A stretch of DNA of 64,000 bases from DATAEE01 sp036258175 (lineage in GTDB: Bacteria; Acidobacteriota; Vicinamibacteria; Vicinamibacterales; 2-12-FULL-66-21), in contig DATAEE010000002.1 in assembly GCA_036258175.1 (NCBI GenBank), positions 42,910-106,909 on the forward strand, given 5' to 3'. The position numbers and the translations under genes were made by a program. The notes under the pieces are model-generated. The model had not been told where the DNA came from. It saw only the letters and a list, made by a program, of their open reading frames with translations, and searched no databases. Of this stretch, positions 42,377-50,930 are shown piece by piece (within the stretch, counting starts at the first letter, position 1; each line of letters opens with the position of its first letter).

Positions 42377-42389
42377 ATTGTGGCACAAT
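42377..42389. promoter_or_regulatory. Perfect 6+6 palindrome between nadE and the kinase gene
   Basis: ATTGTG-G-CACAAT. Each arm lies 7-9 nt from a start codon (GTG 42397 on plus, ATG 42367 on minus). It could act as the two divergent -10 regions (CACAAT on each strand), as an operator, or both. Confidence 0.5.
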
Positions 42390-42396
42390 CCTGCGA

Positions 42397-44715
42397 GTGA
42401 CTGTCCCGGCGACCATCGGCCGTTTTCGTGTGCTCCAGACGCTCGGCGAAGGAGGAATGGGCGTCGTATACGCGGCGCACGACGATCGGCTCGACCGTCC
42501 GATCGCCATCAAGATGATGCGTGCATCCGATGCGGTGGCACGCGAGCGCCTGCTCCGCGAGGCACGCGCCGCCGCGAAGTTGAGCCACGCGAATATCTGC
42601 CGGTTGTACGAAATCGGCGAGGCCGATGGCGAGCTCTTTATCGCGATGGAGCTCCTCGAGGGCGAGTCGTTCGCGTCGCGGCTGTTGCGCGGGCCGATGA
42701 CGGTGACCGAGGCTGCGCCGGTCGCGCTTTCGATACTCGACGCGCTGACCGCGCTTCACGCCGCCGGGCTCGTGCACCGCGATCTGAAGCCGTCGAACAT
42801 CTTCCTCACGCCGGCCGGTGTCAAGCTGCTCGACTTCGGCCTGGCGCGGCAGACCATCGGCGCTGGTAGCCTGGATGCGGCCGGCGAAACTCGCATCACG
42901 CTGCCCGGCGTCATCGTCGGAACGCCCCACTATATGGCGCCCGAACAGGTGACCGGCGACGCGCCGGACGCGCGCGCAGATCTCTTCGCGCTCGGCGCCA
43001 TCCTCTTCGAGGCGCTCGCCGGACGTCCGGCGTTCACGGGTGCAGCGATGGTCGACGTGCTCCACGCTGTGGTGCACGAGCAGCCGCCGGCGCTGATCGG
43101 ATCGCCGGCGATCTCGGCGGTCGACCGCGTGCTGCACCGTGCCCTGGCGAAACGACCGCCGCAGCGATTCCAGGATGCGGCGGAGATGGCCCGCGCCTTG
43201 CGCCAGGCGATGGCAATCGCCGACACTGGCGAGATCGCCCGCGCCAGAGCGACTGTTCGCCTCATCGTGCTGCCGTTCCGGATGCTGCGCGCCGATCCGC
43301 AGGTCGACTGGCTGCCGTTCAGCCTCGCCGACGCGATCACGACGTCGCTGAGCGGGCTCGAGACGCTCGTCGTCCGGTCGAGCCTGGCCGCGGCGAAGTA
43401 CGCGAGCGCGGCGGTCGATCTGAAGCAGATCGCCGTAGAGGCCGAGGTCGACGCGGTGGTGACCGGCACGCTTCTCTCCTCAGGGGATCGCCTCCGCGTG
43501 AGCGCGCAGCTTGTCGAAGCGCCGAGCGGAACCGTGCTGCGATCGGAAACGGTCGAGGCGGCGCTCGGAGACGTCTTCCAGGTCCAGGACGATCTGACGC
43601 GTCGGATCGTCGAGACGCTGAAGGTGCCGCTCAGCGCGCGAGACCGTCGGGCACTCGATCGCGATGTCCCCGCGAGTCCGGAGGCCTACGAGTTTTACCT
43701 GCGCGCCAACAAGCTCGCCATCGAGCCGCAGAACTGGTCGGTCGCGCGCGAGCTGTACCTGCAGGCGGTAGAGCGCGATGCGCGCTACGCACCGGCGTGG
43801 GCCCGCCTGGGCCGCATCCATCGCGTGCTGGCAAAGTACGGCTTCGTCTCCGATACGGCCGACGAGATGGACCGCGCCGAAAAAGCATTCCAACGCGCCC
43901 TGGAACTGAATCCGGATCTTTCGCTCGCGCACGGCCTCTACACGGCTTTCGAAGTCGAGGCGGGACGTGCCGAAGCGTCGATGCTCAGATTGCTCGAGCG
44001 GCTCCTGGTGCGATCCGACGATCCCGACCTGTTGATCGGACTCGTACTCGCATGCCGATACTGCGGCCTGTTCGAAGCATCGGTCAGTGCGCACGAGGAA
44101 GCGCGGCGCCTCGATCCGTCCGTGCGCTCGAGCGTCGCGCACTCGTTCTATCTTCTCGGCGACTACGAGCGCGCGATTGCCGCGAACGTCGAGGAGCCCC
44201 CGTATGTGACGTTTATGGCTCTGATGCATCTGGGACGCGAAGACGAGGCCCGGGCGCTGTCGGAACAGGCGATCGCCCGCGCCTACAATCCGCATTTGAC
44301 CGCCATCGTCCAACTGATCCGAGCCATCCTCACGCGCGATTCGGTCCTCGGCACCGAGGCGGCACGCAGGGCCGAAGGGATTGGCACAGCGTTCGCCGAT
44401 CCCGAAGGTTTCTACTACTGGGGGATTTCACTGGCCGCCGCCGGGAACAGGACGTACGCCCTGGATCTGCTCGCGCGGGCCGTTGCCGGCGGGTTTGCCG
44501 GCGACCGCGCGATGGTTCTGGAGCCGTGGCTCGATTCGGTCCGCGGCGACCCGGCGTTCATCAGGCTGCTGCGCCAGGCTGAGGAGCGGCGACGGAAAGC
44601 AGAGGCCGCGTTCGCGTCGGCCGGCGGTGCCCACCTGTTGCTCTGGGCCGATCGATTCGGCGCGCTCGACAACCTGTTGCGAGAACAACAGTCGAACGGG
44701 GGGAAAGCGCCCTAG
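42397..44715 (+). CDS. Ser/Thr protein kinase with TolB/FlgO-like and TPR regions
   Basis: A 772-residue Hanks-type kinase. The catalytic domain (residues 6-265) has the Gly loop LGEGGMGVVY, the ATP Lys39 in AIKMM, HRDLKPSN (Asp129) and DFGLA (Asp146), followed by GTPHYMAPEQ, so it should be active. Residues about 285-405 match the TolB/FlgO-like module common in bacterial kinases and cyclases (LIVLPFRMLRADPQVDWLPF, ADAITTSLSGLETLVVRS). The rest is TPR-like (YAPAWARLGRIHRVL, AFQRALELNPDLSLAHG). No TM helix separates kinase and TPR, so it is probably cytoplasmic. The GTG start is leaderless-like. Confidence 0.92.
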   Translation: MTVPATIGRFRVLQTLGEGGMGVVYAAHDDRLDRPIAIKMMRASDAVARERLLREARAAAKLSHANICRLYEIGEADGELFIAMELLEGESFASRLLRGPMTVTEAAPVALSILDALTALHAAGLVHRDLKPSNIFLTPAGVKLLDFGLARQTIGAGSLDAAGETRITLPGVIVGTPHYMAPEQVTGDAPDARADLFALGAILFEALAGRPAFTGAAMVDVLHAVVHEQPPALIGSPAISAVDRVLHRALAKRPPQRFQDAAEMARALRQAMAIADTGEIARARATVRLIVLPFRMLRADPQVDWLPFSLADAITTSLSGLETLVVRSSLAAAKYASAAVDLKQIAVEAEVDAVVTGTLLSSGDRLRVSAQLVEAPSGTVLRSETVEAALGDVFQVQDDLTRRIVETLKVPLSARDRRALDRDVPASPEAYEFYLRANKLAIEPQNWSVARELYLQAVERDARYAPAWARLGRIHRVLAKYGFVSDTADEMDRAEKAFQRALELNPDLSLAHGLYTAFEVEAGRAEASMLRLLERLLVRSDDPDLLIGLVLACRYCGLFEASVSAHEEARRLDPSVRSSVAHSFYLLGDYERAIAANVEEPPYVTFMALMHLGREDEARALSEQAIARAYNPHLTAIVQLIRAILTRDSVLGTEAARRAEGIGTAFADPEGFYYWGISLAAAGNRTYALDLLARAVAGGFAGDRAMVLEPWLDSVRGDPAFIRLLRQAEERRRKAEAAFASAGGAHLLLWADRFGALDNLLREQQSNGGKAP

Positions 44716-45533
44716 CGCAGCCCGACGCGCCGCCGCCACTCCGCGTGAAACGCGTTCGGCTGCACGTGGTACTCGAGCAACGCGTCGTCGACCGAGCTGC
44801 CGTTGCCGACCATCCGCAGGAAGGGGCCGATGTTCGGACCGAGCTGCGCACAGAGGATCTCTGCCGCTGTCGCGCTCTCGGCATAAGCAACCAGCGCGTC
44901 CTGTTCGTCGAACCTCCCGAATCCGTTCGTCAGATCCTCCAGAGGGACGATCGTGGTCGCGCTGCGCAGGACATGGGCCGCCCACGAGCGGTTCGTCGAC
45001 TCCAGGTGCGAGGCGAGGCCTTCGTTGAGCCACGCCGGGATACCGCGCGGCGCCGCGGAGGCGATGACGGCGTGCACCAGTTCGTGCATCACGATCCGAT
45101 CGAGATCGCGCGGCGGCTCGAGCGCGCCGCCGATGGCGATGCGAATGCGGCCGTCGTAGCGGCCGGTCGCCCACGACGGCGATCTCGTCAGGTCCTGAAA
45201 CTCCCGATTCGAATGGAGGATGACGCCAATCGTCTCACTCGGATAGGTATTGAGCGTGTTGCCAATCGTCCGGTAGCCGCGTTCCAGCACCCTCGCGACC
45301 TGATCGCCGATGCTCTGCTGAGTGCCGCCCTCGTACATGATCTTGAAGTGTTCGAGCTCGCGGCTGAAAAGCGGTGTTCGTTCGGTCTCGCGCCGCTCCG
45401 GCGGCGCCCACGACGCCGACGCGGCGATCTCTTCGGCGGGCGCGCCGTTCAGAAACTTGGCGACCGACAGCGCCGAAAAGGTCACCAGGAATGCCAGAAC
45501 CAGGACACCCAGTGCGGTGCGGACGTTGAGCAT
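44712..45533 (-). CDS. Membrane-anchored MA-clan metallopeptidase
   Basis: A 273-residue protein with an N-terminal hydrophobic anchor (TALGVLVLAFLVTFSALSVA) and a zinc peptidase domain. HELVHAVIAS supplies two His and the Glu, and PAWLNEGLASHLES supplies the third ligand Glu, the gluzincin pattern. The catalytic domain is the compact peptidase-MA-like type. The ATG at 45533 was chosen because it leads directly into the anchor. It forms a minus-strand run with a membrane protein and an M1 aminopeptidase. The target is unknown. Its 3' end overlaps the kinase stop by 4 bp (convergent). Confidence 0.82.
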   Translation of the reverse strand: MLNVRTALGVLVLAFLVTFSALSVAKFLNGAPAEEIAASASWAPPERRETERTPLFSRELEHFKIMYEGGTQQSIGDQVARVLERGYRTIGNTLNTYPSETIGVILHSNREFQDLTRSPSWATGRYDGRIRIAIGGALEPPRDLDRIVMHELVHAVIASAAPRGIPAWLNEGLASHLESTNRSWAAHVLRSATTIVPLEDLTNGFGRFDEQDALVAYAESATAAEILCAQLGPNIGPFLRMVGNGSSVDDALLEYHVQPNAFHAEWRRRVGLR

Positions 45534-45636
45534 CGCTGGTGCAGCGCGCAAGCGGCATGCCCGGCCGCTGACCCTGGAACAGGGCGTGTTTTCACCGGAG
45601 TGGCCACGGCCGCGTTACTACTTTGCGCAGCCGCCG

Positions 45637-46644
45637 TCAGATGCGTGATTGGCTCATGTCGACCGTCGCCGGCGCGGGCCGCGCCGGGATCGGACGTGCG
45701 ACATACCACGCATGCGCGAGGCGCGACTGGAACAGCGCCGTTTCCGATGCGACGAACACCAGCCTCGCCCAGAGCCTCGCCAGGATGAAGAGCTGCATGA
45801 CGAGCAGCGTCCAGACGAGCGCCCATCCGGAGACAGCGGCGCTCGGCGCGACGATCGCATACAGGCCCAGGACCGCAGCGAACACGAGCACGTTGATGCC
45901 ATAGAGGCCGGCCGCGGCCAGCGGCTGCCGCGCCACGAAACGCAATCCGGACGCGAGCGCGCCGATCGCCGAGCGCCGGTCTTCGACGACGAGCCTGATC
46001 TTTGCGAAATCGACAACGAGATTGACGGCGGCCACGACGAGGATGAAGGCGATGGTCGTGAGCGCGTACGCGGCGAAGGCGTGCCGTTCGACAGTGAAGT
46101 CCTGCGTCCACGATCGTTGAACGGCATCCATCGCGGGACGCGCGAACATGAAGAGCAGCTTGTAGATCGCCAGCGCAATGATCCCGAGCCGGAGTAGCCG
46201 GAAGAAGGTCGCGCCGCAGGCCGCGAGGAATCCATAGGAGCCCAGCCGCGTGTCGCGCGCGAAGCGGTCGACGATGCCGCCCGCGAGGAAGATTTGAAGC
46301 ACGACGAAACCGCCAACAGCGGCCACGACACCAGACGGGAGCGGCAGCGCATCTGCCACGCTGCTCAAATTGCCGAGCGGGGCGGCGAAGCCCAGGATTG
46401 ACGGGGTGAACGTTCCGGCGGGGCCCGAGGCCTGCGACGCGAACTCCTGCCACCACTCGTAGTTCACGCTGTCGGCCGCGCGTTCGGCTTCGAGGCTGCG
46501 TCCCAGATGAGCCTCGATCGCGCTGCGAACCGCCCACATGGCGGGCGCAGCCGCGATGATGGTGATCAGCCAGCCGCCGAAGAGCAGCGCCGGCGCCCGT
46601 CGCACCCTCCCCAGTCCCGCGCGCCACGCCGCGGCCGGCCCCAT
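45637..46644 (-). CDS. Polytopic membrane protein of unknown function
   Basis: A 335-residue protein with about six TM helices (ALLFGGWLITIIAAAPAMWA, VVAAVGGFVVLQIFLAGGIV, LLRLGIIALAIYKLLFMF, YALTTIAFILVVAAVNLVV, AGLYGINVLVFAAVLGLY, ALVWTLLVMQLFILARLW) and an extracytoplasmic loop after the first. The overall pattern resembles DUF4013/YihY-like bundles, but I do not assign a family. It starts 2 nt past the stop of the M1 peptidase gene, so it is co-expressed, suggesting a shared envelope role. Confidence 0.75.
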   Translation of the reverse strand: MGPAAAWRAGLGRVRRAPALLFGGWLITIIAAAPAMWAVRSAIEAHLGRSLEAERAADSVNYEWWQEFASQASGPAGTFTPSILGFAAPLGNLSSVADALPLPSGVVAAVGGFVVLQIFLAGGIVDRFARDTRLGSYGFLAACGATFFRLLRLGIIALAIYKLLFMFARPAMDAVQRSWTQDFTVERHAFAAYALTTIAFILVVAAVNLVVDFAKIRLVVEDRRSAIGALASGLRFVARQPLAAAGLYGINVLVFAAVLGLYAIVAPSAAVSGWALVWTLLVMQLFILARLWARLVFVASETALFQSRLAHAWYVARPIPARPAPATVDMSQSRI

Positions 46645-46646
46645 GG

Positions 46647-48578
46647 TCAGACGAAGGACGCCCAGGTGAGCATCAGATCCTGCAGCCACGTCATCCAGAC
46701 GAGCGACCACTTTCGAGCCGCCTGCGTCGCTCGCGGTTCGAGCGTCAGGCTGTTGTTGGTGAGGTTCACGTCGAGGAGGAGCACGCGGTCCGGATCGACC
46801 TGCGCCCGGACCGCTCGCGCCTTCGTCGTGTAGCGGAGGATTTTCCAGCGTTCGCTGCGTTCGGCGAACGACGCGAGTTGATGGGAACCGTCCTCGAAGT
46901 CGACACGGATATCTACCGGAAACACGGCTTCGCCGTGACGACGAACGACAACGGTCGTCTCGAACATCGGGTCGGAAGATGGGAGTGGCCAGCTCCGCAG
47001 CTCCTCCACCGCATAGTCGAACGCGTTCGAGCTCCGGTGTACTTCGTCGAAGAACCACTCGGGCACCCCGGCGTCGTGCGCGATCGCGAAGAAGTCGTCC
47101 GGCTTCGGGTGCTTGAACGCCCATCGATGGAAAAAGGTCGACAGGATCGTCTGCAGCTTCGGCCAGCCGATCCATCGCTCCAGCGTGTTCAACCAAAGGG
47201 CCGTCTTGAAATACGTGATGTAGCCTGTTTCGCCCGGAAACTGCCGGAAAGTCAGTGTCGACTGGACGTCGCCCTCGGCGTGCGGACGAAAAGCTGCGAG
47301 GTAATTCAGGTCGGTTTCGCGCGCGAGGCGGATGTCCCGATAGACCCACGGGATAAAACCGCCGAAGAACCGTTCGGAAGGGTGACGGCCTGGAAACGCG
47401 GTGCCCATCACGCGTCCCTCTGAGAACTGGGTCAACCCTTCATCCATCCAGGCGTGCTCGAACTCGTTCGTGGCGACGACGCCGTACCAGAGCTGATGAC
47501 CGGCCTCGTGGACGGTGACGTCTTCGGGCTCCGTCGTGCCCTCGGGCGCGAGCCAGCGCGTGCCGGCCGTGAAGAACGTCGGATATTCCATGCCGCCGCT
47601 GCGGCTCTGCCAGGCGGGATCGACGATCGTGACGTGGCCGTACGGGTACGGCCCATACCACTCGCCGTAATAGCGCAGCGCCGCGCGCGTCGCCTCGAAG
47701 TGACGGGCCTCCTGATTCAGGTGCTCGGGCTGAAGCAGCAACCGCATGTCGGCGGGCGGGAGCCCAGGATGTTCGAACCGGGCGCGCCGCTCGACGAAGT
47801 CCGGGCTCGTCGTCCAGGCAAAGTCGTGGACGTCTTCCTGATAATAATGATGCGTCGTCGAGCCGTCGCCGTTGTCGCGGCGATCCTTCTCGCGGCCCGT
47901 GGCGCCGAGGATCCACCCGGCTGGCACGGTCAGCCGGACGTCGTACACGCCAAAATCTGCAAAGAACTCGGTCGCGCTGTGGAACTGGTGACAGTTCCAT
48001 CCCTCGGCCTCGAGGACGCCGATCTTCGGGAACCAATGCGCGATGAAGTAGTAGTCGGCGATCGCGCCGGTGCGCGAGTACGGCCGCGGGACCCGGGATC
48101 GCCATTTGAGCTGGACGCTGATGGTCTCTCCCGGCGCGACCGGTCGATCCAGCGGAACCGCCGCCACCGTCCGATCGTAGGCGTTGCCATCGTCGGGGGC
48201 GATGAACCGCAGACGCGACGTCAGGTTCGAGCCGTCGACCGAGATCGAATCGAGGTCAATGGAGCCTCGATCGCGTTCCGGACGGCCGTGCAGCCGGAAA
48301 TCGCCCTCGAGCGCCAGCTCGCGCATCCACGTCGATCGATCGTCCCGCCATGCGTTCCAGTACAGATGGAAACGAAGCTCTGTAGCGGGGAGGGGCGAGT
48401 CATTTCGCCACCGAAGTTCACCGGTCCCAGTGATGACACGGGCAGTTGTATCGAGGCGCGCGTCGAGCGTGTAACTGGTGTTTCGCGGCGAGAGCGCGGG
48501 ACGCTCTTGCGTGCCGGTCGTCCTTACTGAAAGAGCAGTCGCGAACGCGAGAGTGTATATAATCGCGTGTTCTCTCAT
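46647..48578 (-). CDS. Exported M1 family aminopeptidase
   Basis: Zinc aminopeptidase of 643 residues with a signal-like N-terminus (EHAIIYTLAFATALS). Conserved features: WFPKIGVLEAEGWNCHQFH, the exopeptidase motif SGGMEYPT, the zinc motif HEAGHQLWY with WMDEGLTQFSEG supplying the third ligand, and a later Tyr in GYITYFKTALWL. The C-terminal region is a helical/strand domain ending in a hydrophobic tail. It belongs to the branch of exported M1-like peptidases rather than PepN. An ATG at 48593 is an alternative start. It heads the operon with the membrane protein and the MA-clan peptidase. Confidence 0.9.
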   Translation of the reverse strand: MREHAIIYTLAFATALSVRTTGTQERPALSPRNTSYTLDARLDTTARVITGTGELRWRNDSPLPATELRFHLYWNAWRDDRSTWMRELALEGDFRLHGRPERDRGSIDLDSISVDGSNLTSRLRFIAPDDGNAYDRTVAAVPLDRPVAPGETISVQLKWRSRVPRPYSRTGAIADYYFIAHWFPKIGVLEAEGWNCHQFHSATEFFADFGVYDVRLTVPAGWILGATGREKDRRDNGDGSTTHHYYQEDVHDFAWTTSPDFVERRARFEHPGLPPADMRLLLQPEHLNQEARHFEATRAALRYYGEWYGPYPYGHVTIVDPAWQSRSGGMEYPTFFTAGTRWLAPEGTTEPEDVTVHEAGHQLWYGVVATNEFEHAWMDEGLTQFSEGRVMGTAFPGRHPSERFFGGFIPWVYRDIRLARETDLNYLAAFRPHAEGDVQSTLTFRQFPGETGYITYFKTALWLNTLERWIGWPKLQTILSTFFHRWAFKHPKPDDFFAIAHDAGVPEWFFDEVHRSSNAFDYAVEELRSWPLPSSDPMFETTVVVRRHGEAVFPVDIRVDFEDGSHQLASFAERSERWKILRYTTKARAVRAQVDPDRVLLLDVNLTNNSLTLEPRATQAARKWSLVWMTWLQDLMLTWASFV

Positions 48579-48589
48579 CAGTCGAGGAG
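48558..48589 (+). promoter_or_regulatory. TATAAT and Shine-Dalgarno of the DapB-like gene
   Basis: TATAAT (48558-48563) is followed by a 35-nt leader with GAGGAG (48584-48589), 9 nt before the ATG at 48599. This conventional leader contrasts with the leaderless layout of many neighbours. Confidence 0.5.
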
Positions 48590-48598
48590 CCATTCTAC

Positions 48599-49627
48599 AT
48601 GCCGCGCAAGTCGTCGTCTTCCATCAAGGTTCTGCATTTCGGTCTCGGTCCAATCGGGACCGCTGTCGTCAGGCAAGTTGCGTCGCGCCCGGGGTTCCGC
48701 GTCGTCGCCGCAGTCGATATCGATCCGGCGAAAGTCGGCCGCGATCTCGGCGAGGTCGCCGGCGTGGGGCGCCCTCTGAAGATAAAGGTGTCACCCGACG
48801 CGAAGAAGGCGCTGAAGGCGTCGAAGCCGGACGTCGTCGTGCTGTGCACGAGCTCGTCGCTGACGCGCGTGATGCCGCAGATGGAAACGATCCTGAAGGC
48901 CAGAGTTCCCATCGTCTCGACGACCGAGGAGCTCGCGTATCCCGCCGGTGCGAACCTGAAGCTCGCGCGCAAGCTCGATCGGCTGGCGCGCAAGGCAAAG
49001 GCGGCGGTCGTCGGCACCGGCGTCAATCCCGGCTTCGTGATGGATGCGCTGCCGATCACACTGACAGGCGTCTGCGAGCGCGTGGACGCGATCCGAATCG
49101 ATCGCATCCAGGACGCGCGCATCCGCCGGCTTCCGTTTCAGCAGAAGATCGGCGCCGGGCTCACGCGCGAGCAGTTCCAGAAGAAGGTCGATGACGGCAG
49201 CGTCCGGCACGTCGGGCTGACGGAATCGATCTCGATGATCGCGGACGCGCTCGGCTGGAAACTCGATCGCATCACGGACGAGATTCAGCCGAAGATGGCT
49301 TCAGAGACCGTCAAGAGCGAATTCCTCACCGTGCAGCCGGGATACGTGTGCGGGATCATCCAGGACGGCGTCGGGTACCGGGACAACCGGGCGGTCATCA
49401 CGCTGCACATGGAAGCCTACCTGGGCGCGCCGGAGTCGTTCGACGCCGTCCGAATCGAGGGCTCGCCGGCGTTGAACACCAAGATAGCCGGCGGGGTACA
49501 TGGCGACGTCGCGACCGCATCCATCGTCGTCAACTCGATTCCGAAGATCGTTGCCGCGCCGCCGGGTCTGCACACGATGCGCAGCCTGCCGATCCCCTCG
49601 TTTTTCGGCGGCTCGATCGTGCGCTGA
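48599..49627 (+). CDS. DapB-like dihydrodipicolinate reductase / diaminopentanoate dehydrogenase family protein
   Basis: A 342-residue Rossmann-fold oxidoreductase. KVLHFGLGPIGTAVVRQVAS is the nucleotide-binding start and VVAAVDIDPAKVGRDLGEVAG the second strand. VVVLCTSSSLTRVMP, STTEELAYPA and GTGVNPGFVMDALPI follow the DapB-like order. The residues PGFVMD and the longer C-terminal domain fit the 2,4-diaminopentanoate dehydrogenase-like group better than true DapB. The natural substrate is unknown; no lysine or ornithine pathway genes are adjacent. Confidence 0.75.
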   Translation: MPRKSSSSIKVLHFGLGPIGTAVVRQVASRPGFRVVAAVDIDPAKVGRDLGEVAGVGRPLKIKVSPDAKKALKASKPDVVVLCTSSSLTRVMPQMETILKARVPIVSTTEELAYPAGANLKLARKLDRLARKAKAAVVGTGVNPGFVMDALPITLTGVCERVDAIRIDRIQDARIRRLPFQQKIGAGLTREQFQKKVDDGSVRHVGLTESISMIADALGWKLDRITDEIQPKMASETVKSEFLTVQPGYVCGIIQDGVGYRDNRAVITLHMEAYLGAPESFDAVRIEGSPALNTKIAGGVHGDVATASIVVNSIPKIVAAPPGLHTMRSLPIPSFFGGSIVR

Positions 49628-49636
49628 CCCGGACGG

Positions 49637-49996
49637 CTATCCCGACTTCCGCGTCGCTACCGCGAAGGCGGCGACGGCGTGTTCCTCTGTGTCAAACGTC
49701 ACCAGGATGTGGTCAAGCCTGACGATCGAAAGCAACTGCCGGATGCGCGCGGGCGTCCGAAGCAGGTGGACGCCACCGCGGTTCCGCTGGAACCGGATGT
49801 GGGCCGCGATCAGGTGACCCAGACAGGTCGTGTCGAGGTGCGCGACGTCCTTCAGATCGATAACGACCTTGACCTGGCCTCGCTTCGTCAGGCCTTCGAC
49901 GATGTCCTGGAAATAGCTCTCGCCGGCGCCGCAGTCGAGTTTGCCCGCCAACTCGAGCACGGCGACGTCTCCAACGAGGCGTTCGACGACCTTCAT
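49637..49996 (-). CDS. STAS-domain anti-sigma factor antagonist-like protein
   Basis: A 119-residue SpoIIAA-like STAS protein (VERLVGDVAVLELAGKLDCG, VKVVIDLKDVAHLDTTCLGH). The position phosphorylated in SpoIIAA, normally Ser in Asp-Ser-x-Gly-Leu, is Thr here (LDTTCLG). It lies 15 bp downstream of the PP2C-like gene, so the two form an antagonist/phosphatase pair. No matching anti-sigma kinase is in the window; the partner switch would have to use a distant kinase. Confidence 0.87.
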   Translation of the reverse strand: MKVVERLVGDVAVLELAGKLDCGAGESYFQDIVEGLTKRGQVKVVIDLKDVAHLDTTCLGHLIAAHIRFQRNRGGVHLLRTPARIRQLLSIVRLDHILVTFDTEEHAVAAFAVATRKSG

Positions 49997-50011
49997 GATG
50001 GTTCTCCCTGC

Positions 50012-50626
50012 TTACCCCAGATAGCGCACTACGAGCACGGCCATGTCGTCGCGCTGGCGGCTGCCGCGCGTGAAATCGGTGACGGCGTTGACGAGCCGAT
50101 CGCGGATCGCCGCCGCGGTGGCGGCCGGCTGCGTCACGATGTCGACGATGCGAGCGTCTCCGAATTCCTGATCGTCCCGGTCGGCTGGTAACGCACCGTC
50201 GCTGAACACGACGAGCGTGTCTCCCTTCGCGATCGGGAGCGACTGTTTCTTGTAAACGTCGTCGTCGACCAGGTCGGACGGTGCCCTGCCCGCGCCGAGG
50301 CGTCGAACCTGCGATCCGTCCACGAGTATCGGCTGGCAATGGCCGGCGCAGCAGTAGGTTAGCCGGTGATCGCGCGTCATGACGCCGTAAAAGAGCGCCA
50401 TTCCTCGGGTATCGCTGAGCCGTACGTGAAACTCCCGTTCGCTCTGGAGGAAGTCGTAAAAGTCCCCGCTGACCAGGCGGCTGGGTCGAACGGCAGCGGC
50501 CGCATCGACGAAGCCAGAATTGCACGTAGCCGGAGGCCTCAGCGACTGCTGCACGGCGGCCGCGCGTCGAAAGGCGGCGTGCGACGGCAAGATGTAAGGC
50601 GTCGGTAGCGGCGTTTCAGTCGACAT
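50012..50626 (-). CDS. Compact SpoIIE-type PP2C phosphatase with an internal gap
   Basis: A 204-residue SpoIIE/RsbU-like phosphatase. It keeps VQQSLRP, LVSGDFYDFLQSE (metal Asp), then LSD, and later LTYCCAGHCQPILVDG, FSDGALPAD (metal Asp) and RQRDDMAVLVVR (metal Asp). Between LSDTRG and MALFYGVM about 65-75 residues of the usual helical insert (GKGVPAALLM onward) are missing. The frame is intact, so either it is a minimal active form or a deletion left a damaged enzyme. The ATG at 50626 is preferred over GTG 50635. It is paired with the STAS gene and divergent from the C11/CHAT operon. Confidence 0.75.
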   Translation of the reverse strand: MSTETPLPTPYILPSHAAFRRAAAVQQSLRPPATCNSGFVDAAAAVRPSRLVSGDFYDFLQSEREFHVRLSDTRGMALFYGVMTRDHRLTYCCAGHCQPILVDGSQVRRLGAGRAPSDLVDDDVYKKQSLPIAKGDTLVVFSDGALPADRDDQEFGDARIVDIVTQPAATAAAIRDRLVNAVTDFTRGSRQRDDMAVLVVRYLG

Positions 50627-50692
50627 AAGGCTCACTTTCCCGGGGGAGGGTGACGGATCGAGCCCGTCTACCCGTATATGGACGGACGCGGT

Positions 50693-50719
50693 GGAACATT
50701 TCGGTGTGCCGGGGGAGTC
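50693..50719 (+). promoter_or_regulatory. ECF-like promoter motif upstream of the C11/CHAT operon
   Basis: GGAAC (50693-50697) followed 19 nt later by GTC (50717-50719) has the general shape of an ECF sigma promoter, which would allow autoregulation by the operon's own sigma factor. The match is short and could be chance. Confidence 0.25.
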
Positions 50720-50725
50720 GGGCCG

Positions 50726-50754
50726 TTGCGGGGAAGGGGGGAGAGGACTAGACT
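50726..50754 (+). promoter_or_regulatory. Housekeeping-type promoter upstream of the C11/CHAT operon
   Basis: TTGCGG (50726-50731), 17-bp spacer, TAGACT (50749-50754), which would give a leader of about 170 nt. AAGGAGA lies 5 nt before the ATG at 50931 as a strong Shine-Dalgarno. The 304-bp gap 50627-50930 holds nothing else I can identify. Confidence 0.4.
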
Positions 50755-50930
50755 AGCGGGCTGCCACCCTGAGCTTCTCGTCCACAGCGTCGTCTGGGGG
50801 CTCACCCCAGGGAGCGCGCCGATGCGGAGTCTCGCCGACGGCGTTCACCGCACACTCACTGAAATGGACCGTCCGGAATCGCCAGTACCCAACGAAGAAG
50901 CCGCGACCAGCGAGCTGAAAAGGAGAGACC

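Noticed and set aside
45637..47349. 570-residue extension of the membrane protein
   Set aside because: The extension overlaps the M1 aminopeptidase gene in another frame; the ATG at 46644 directly follows that gene's stop.
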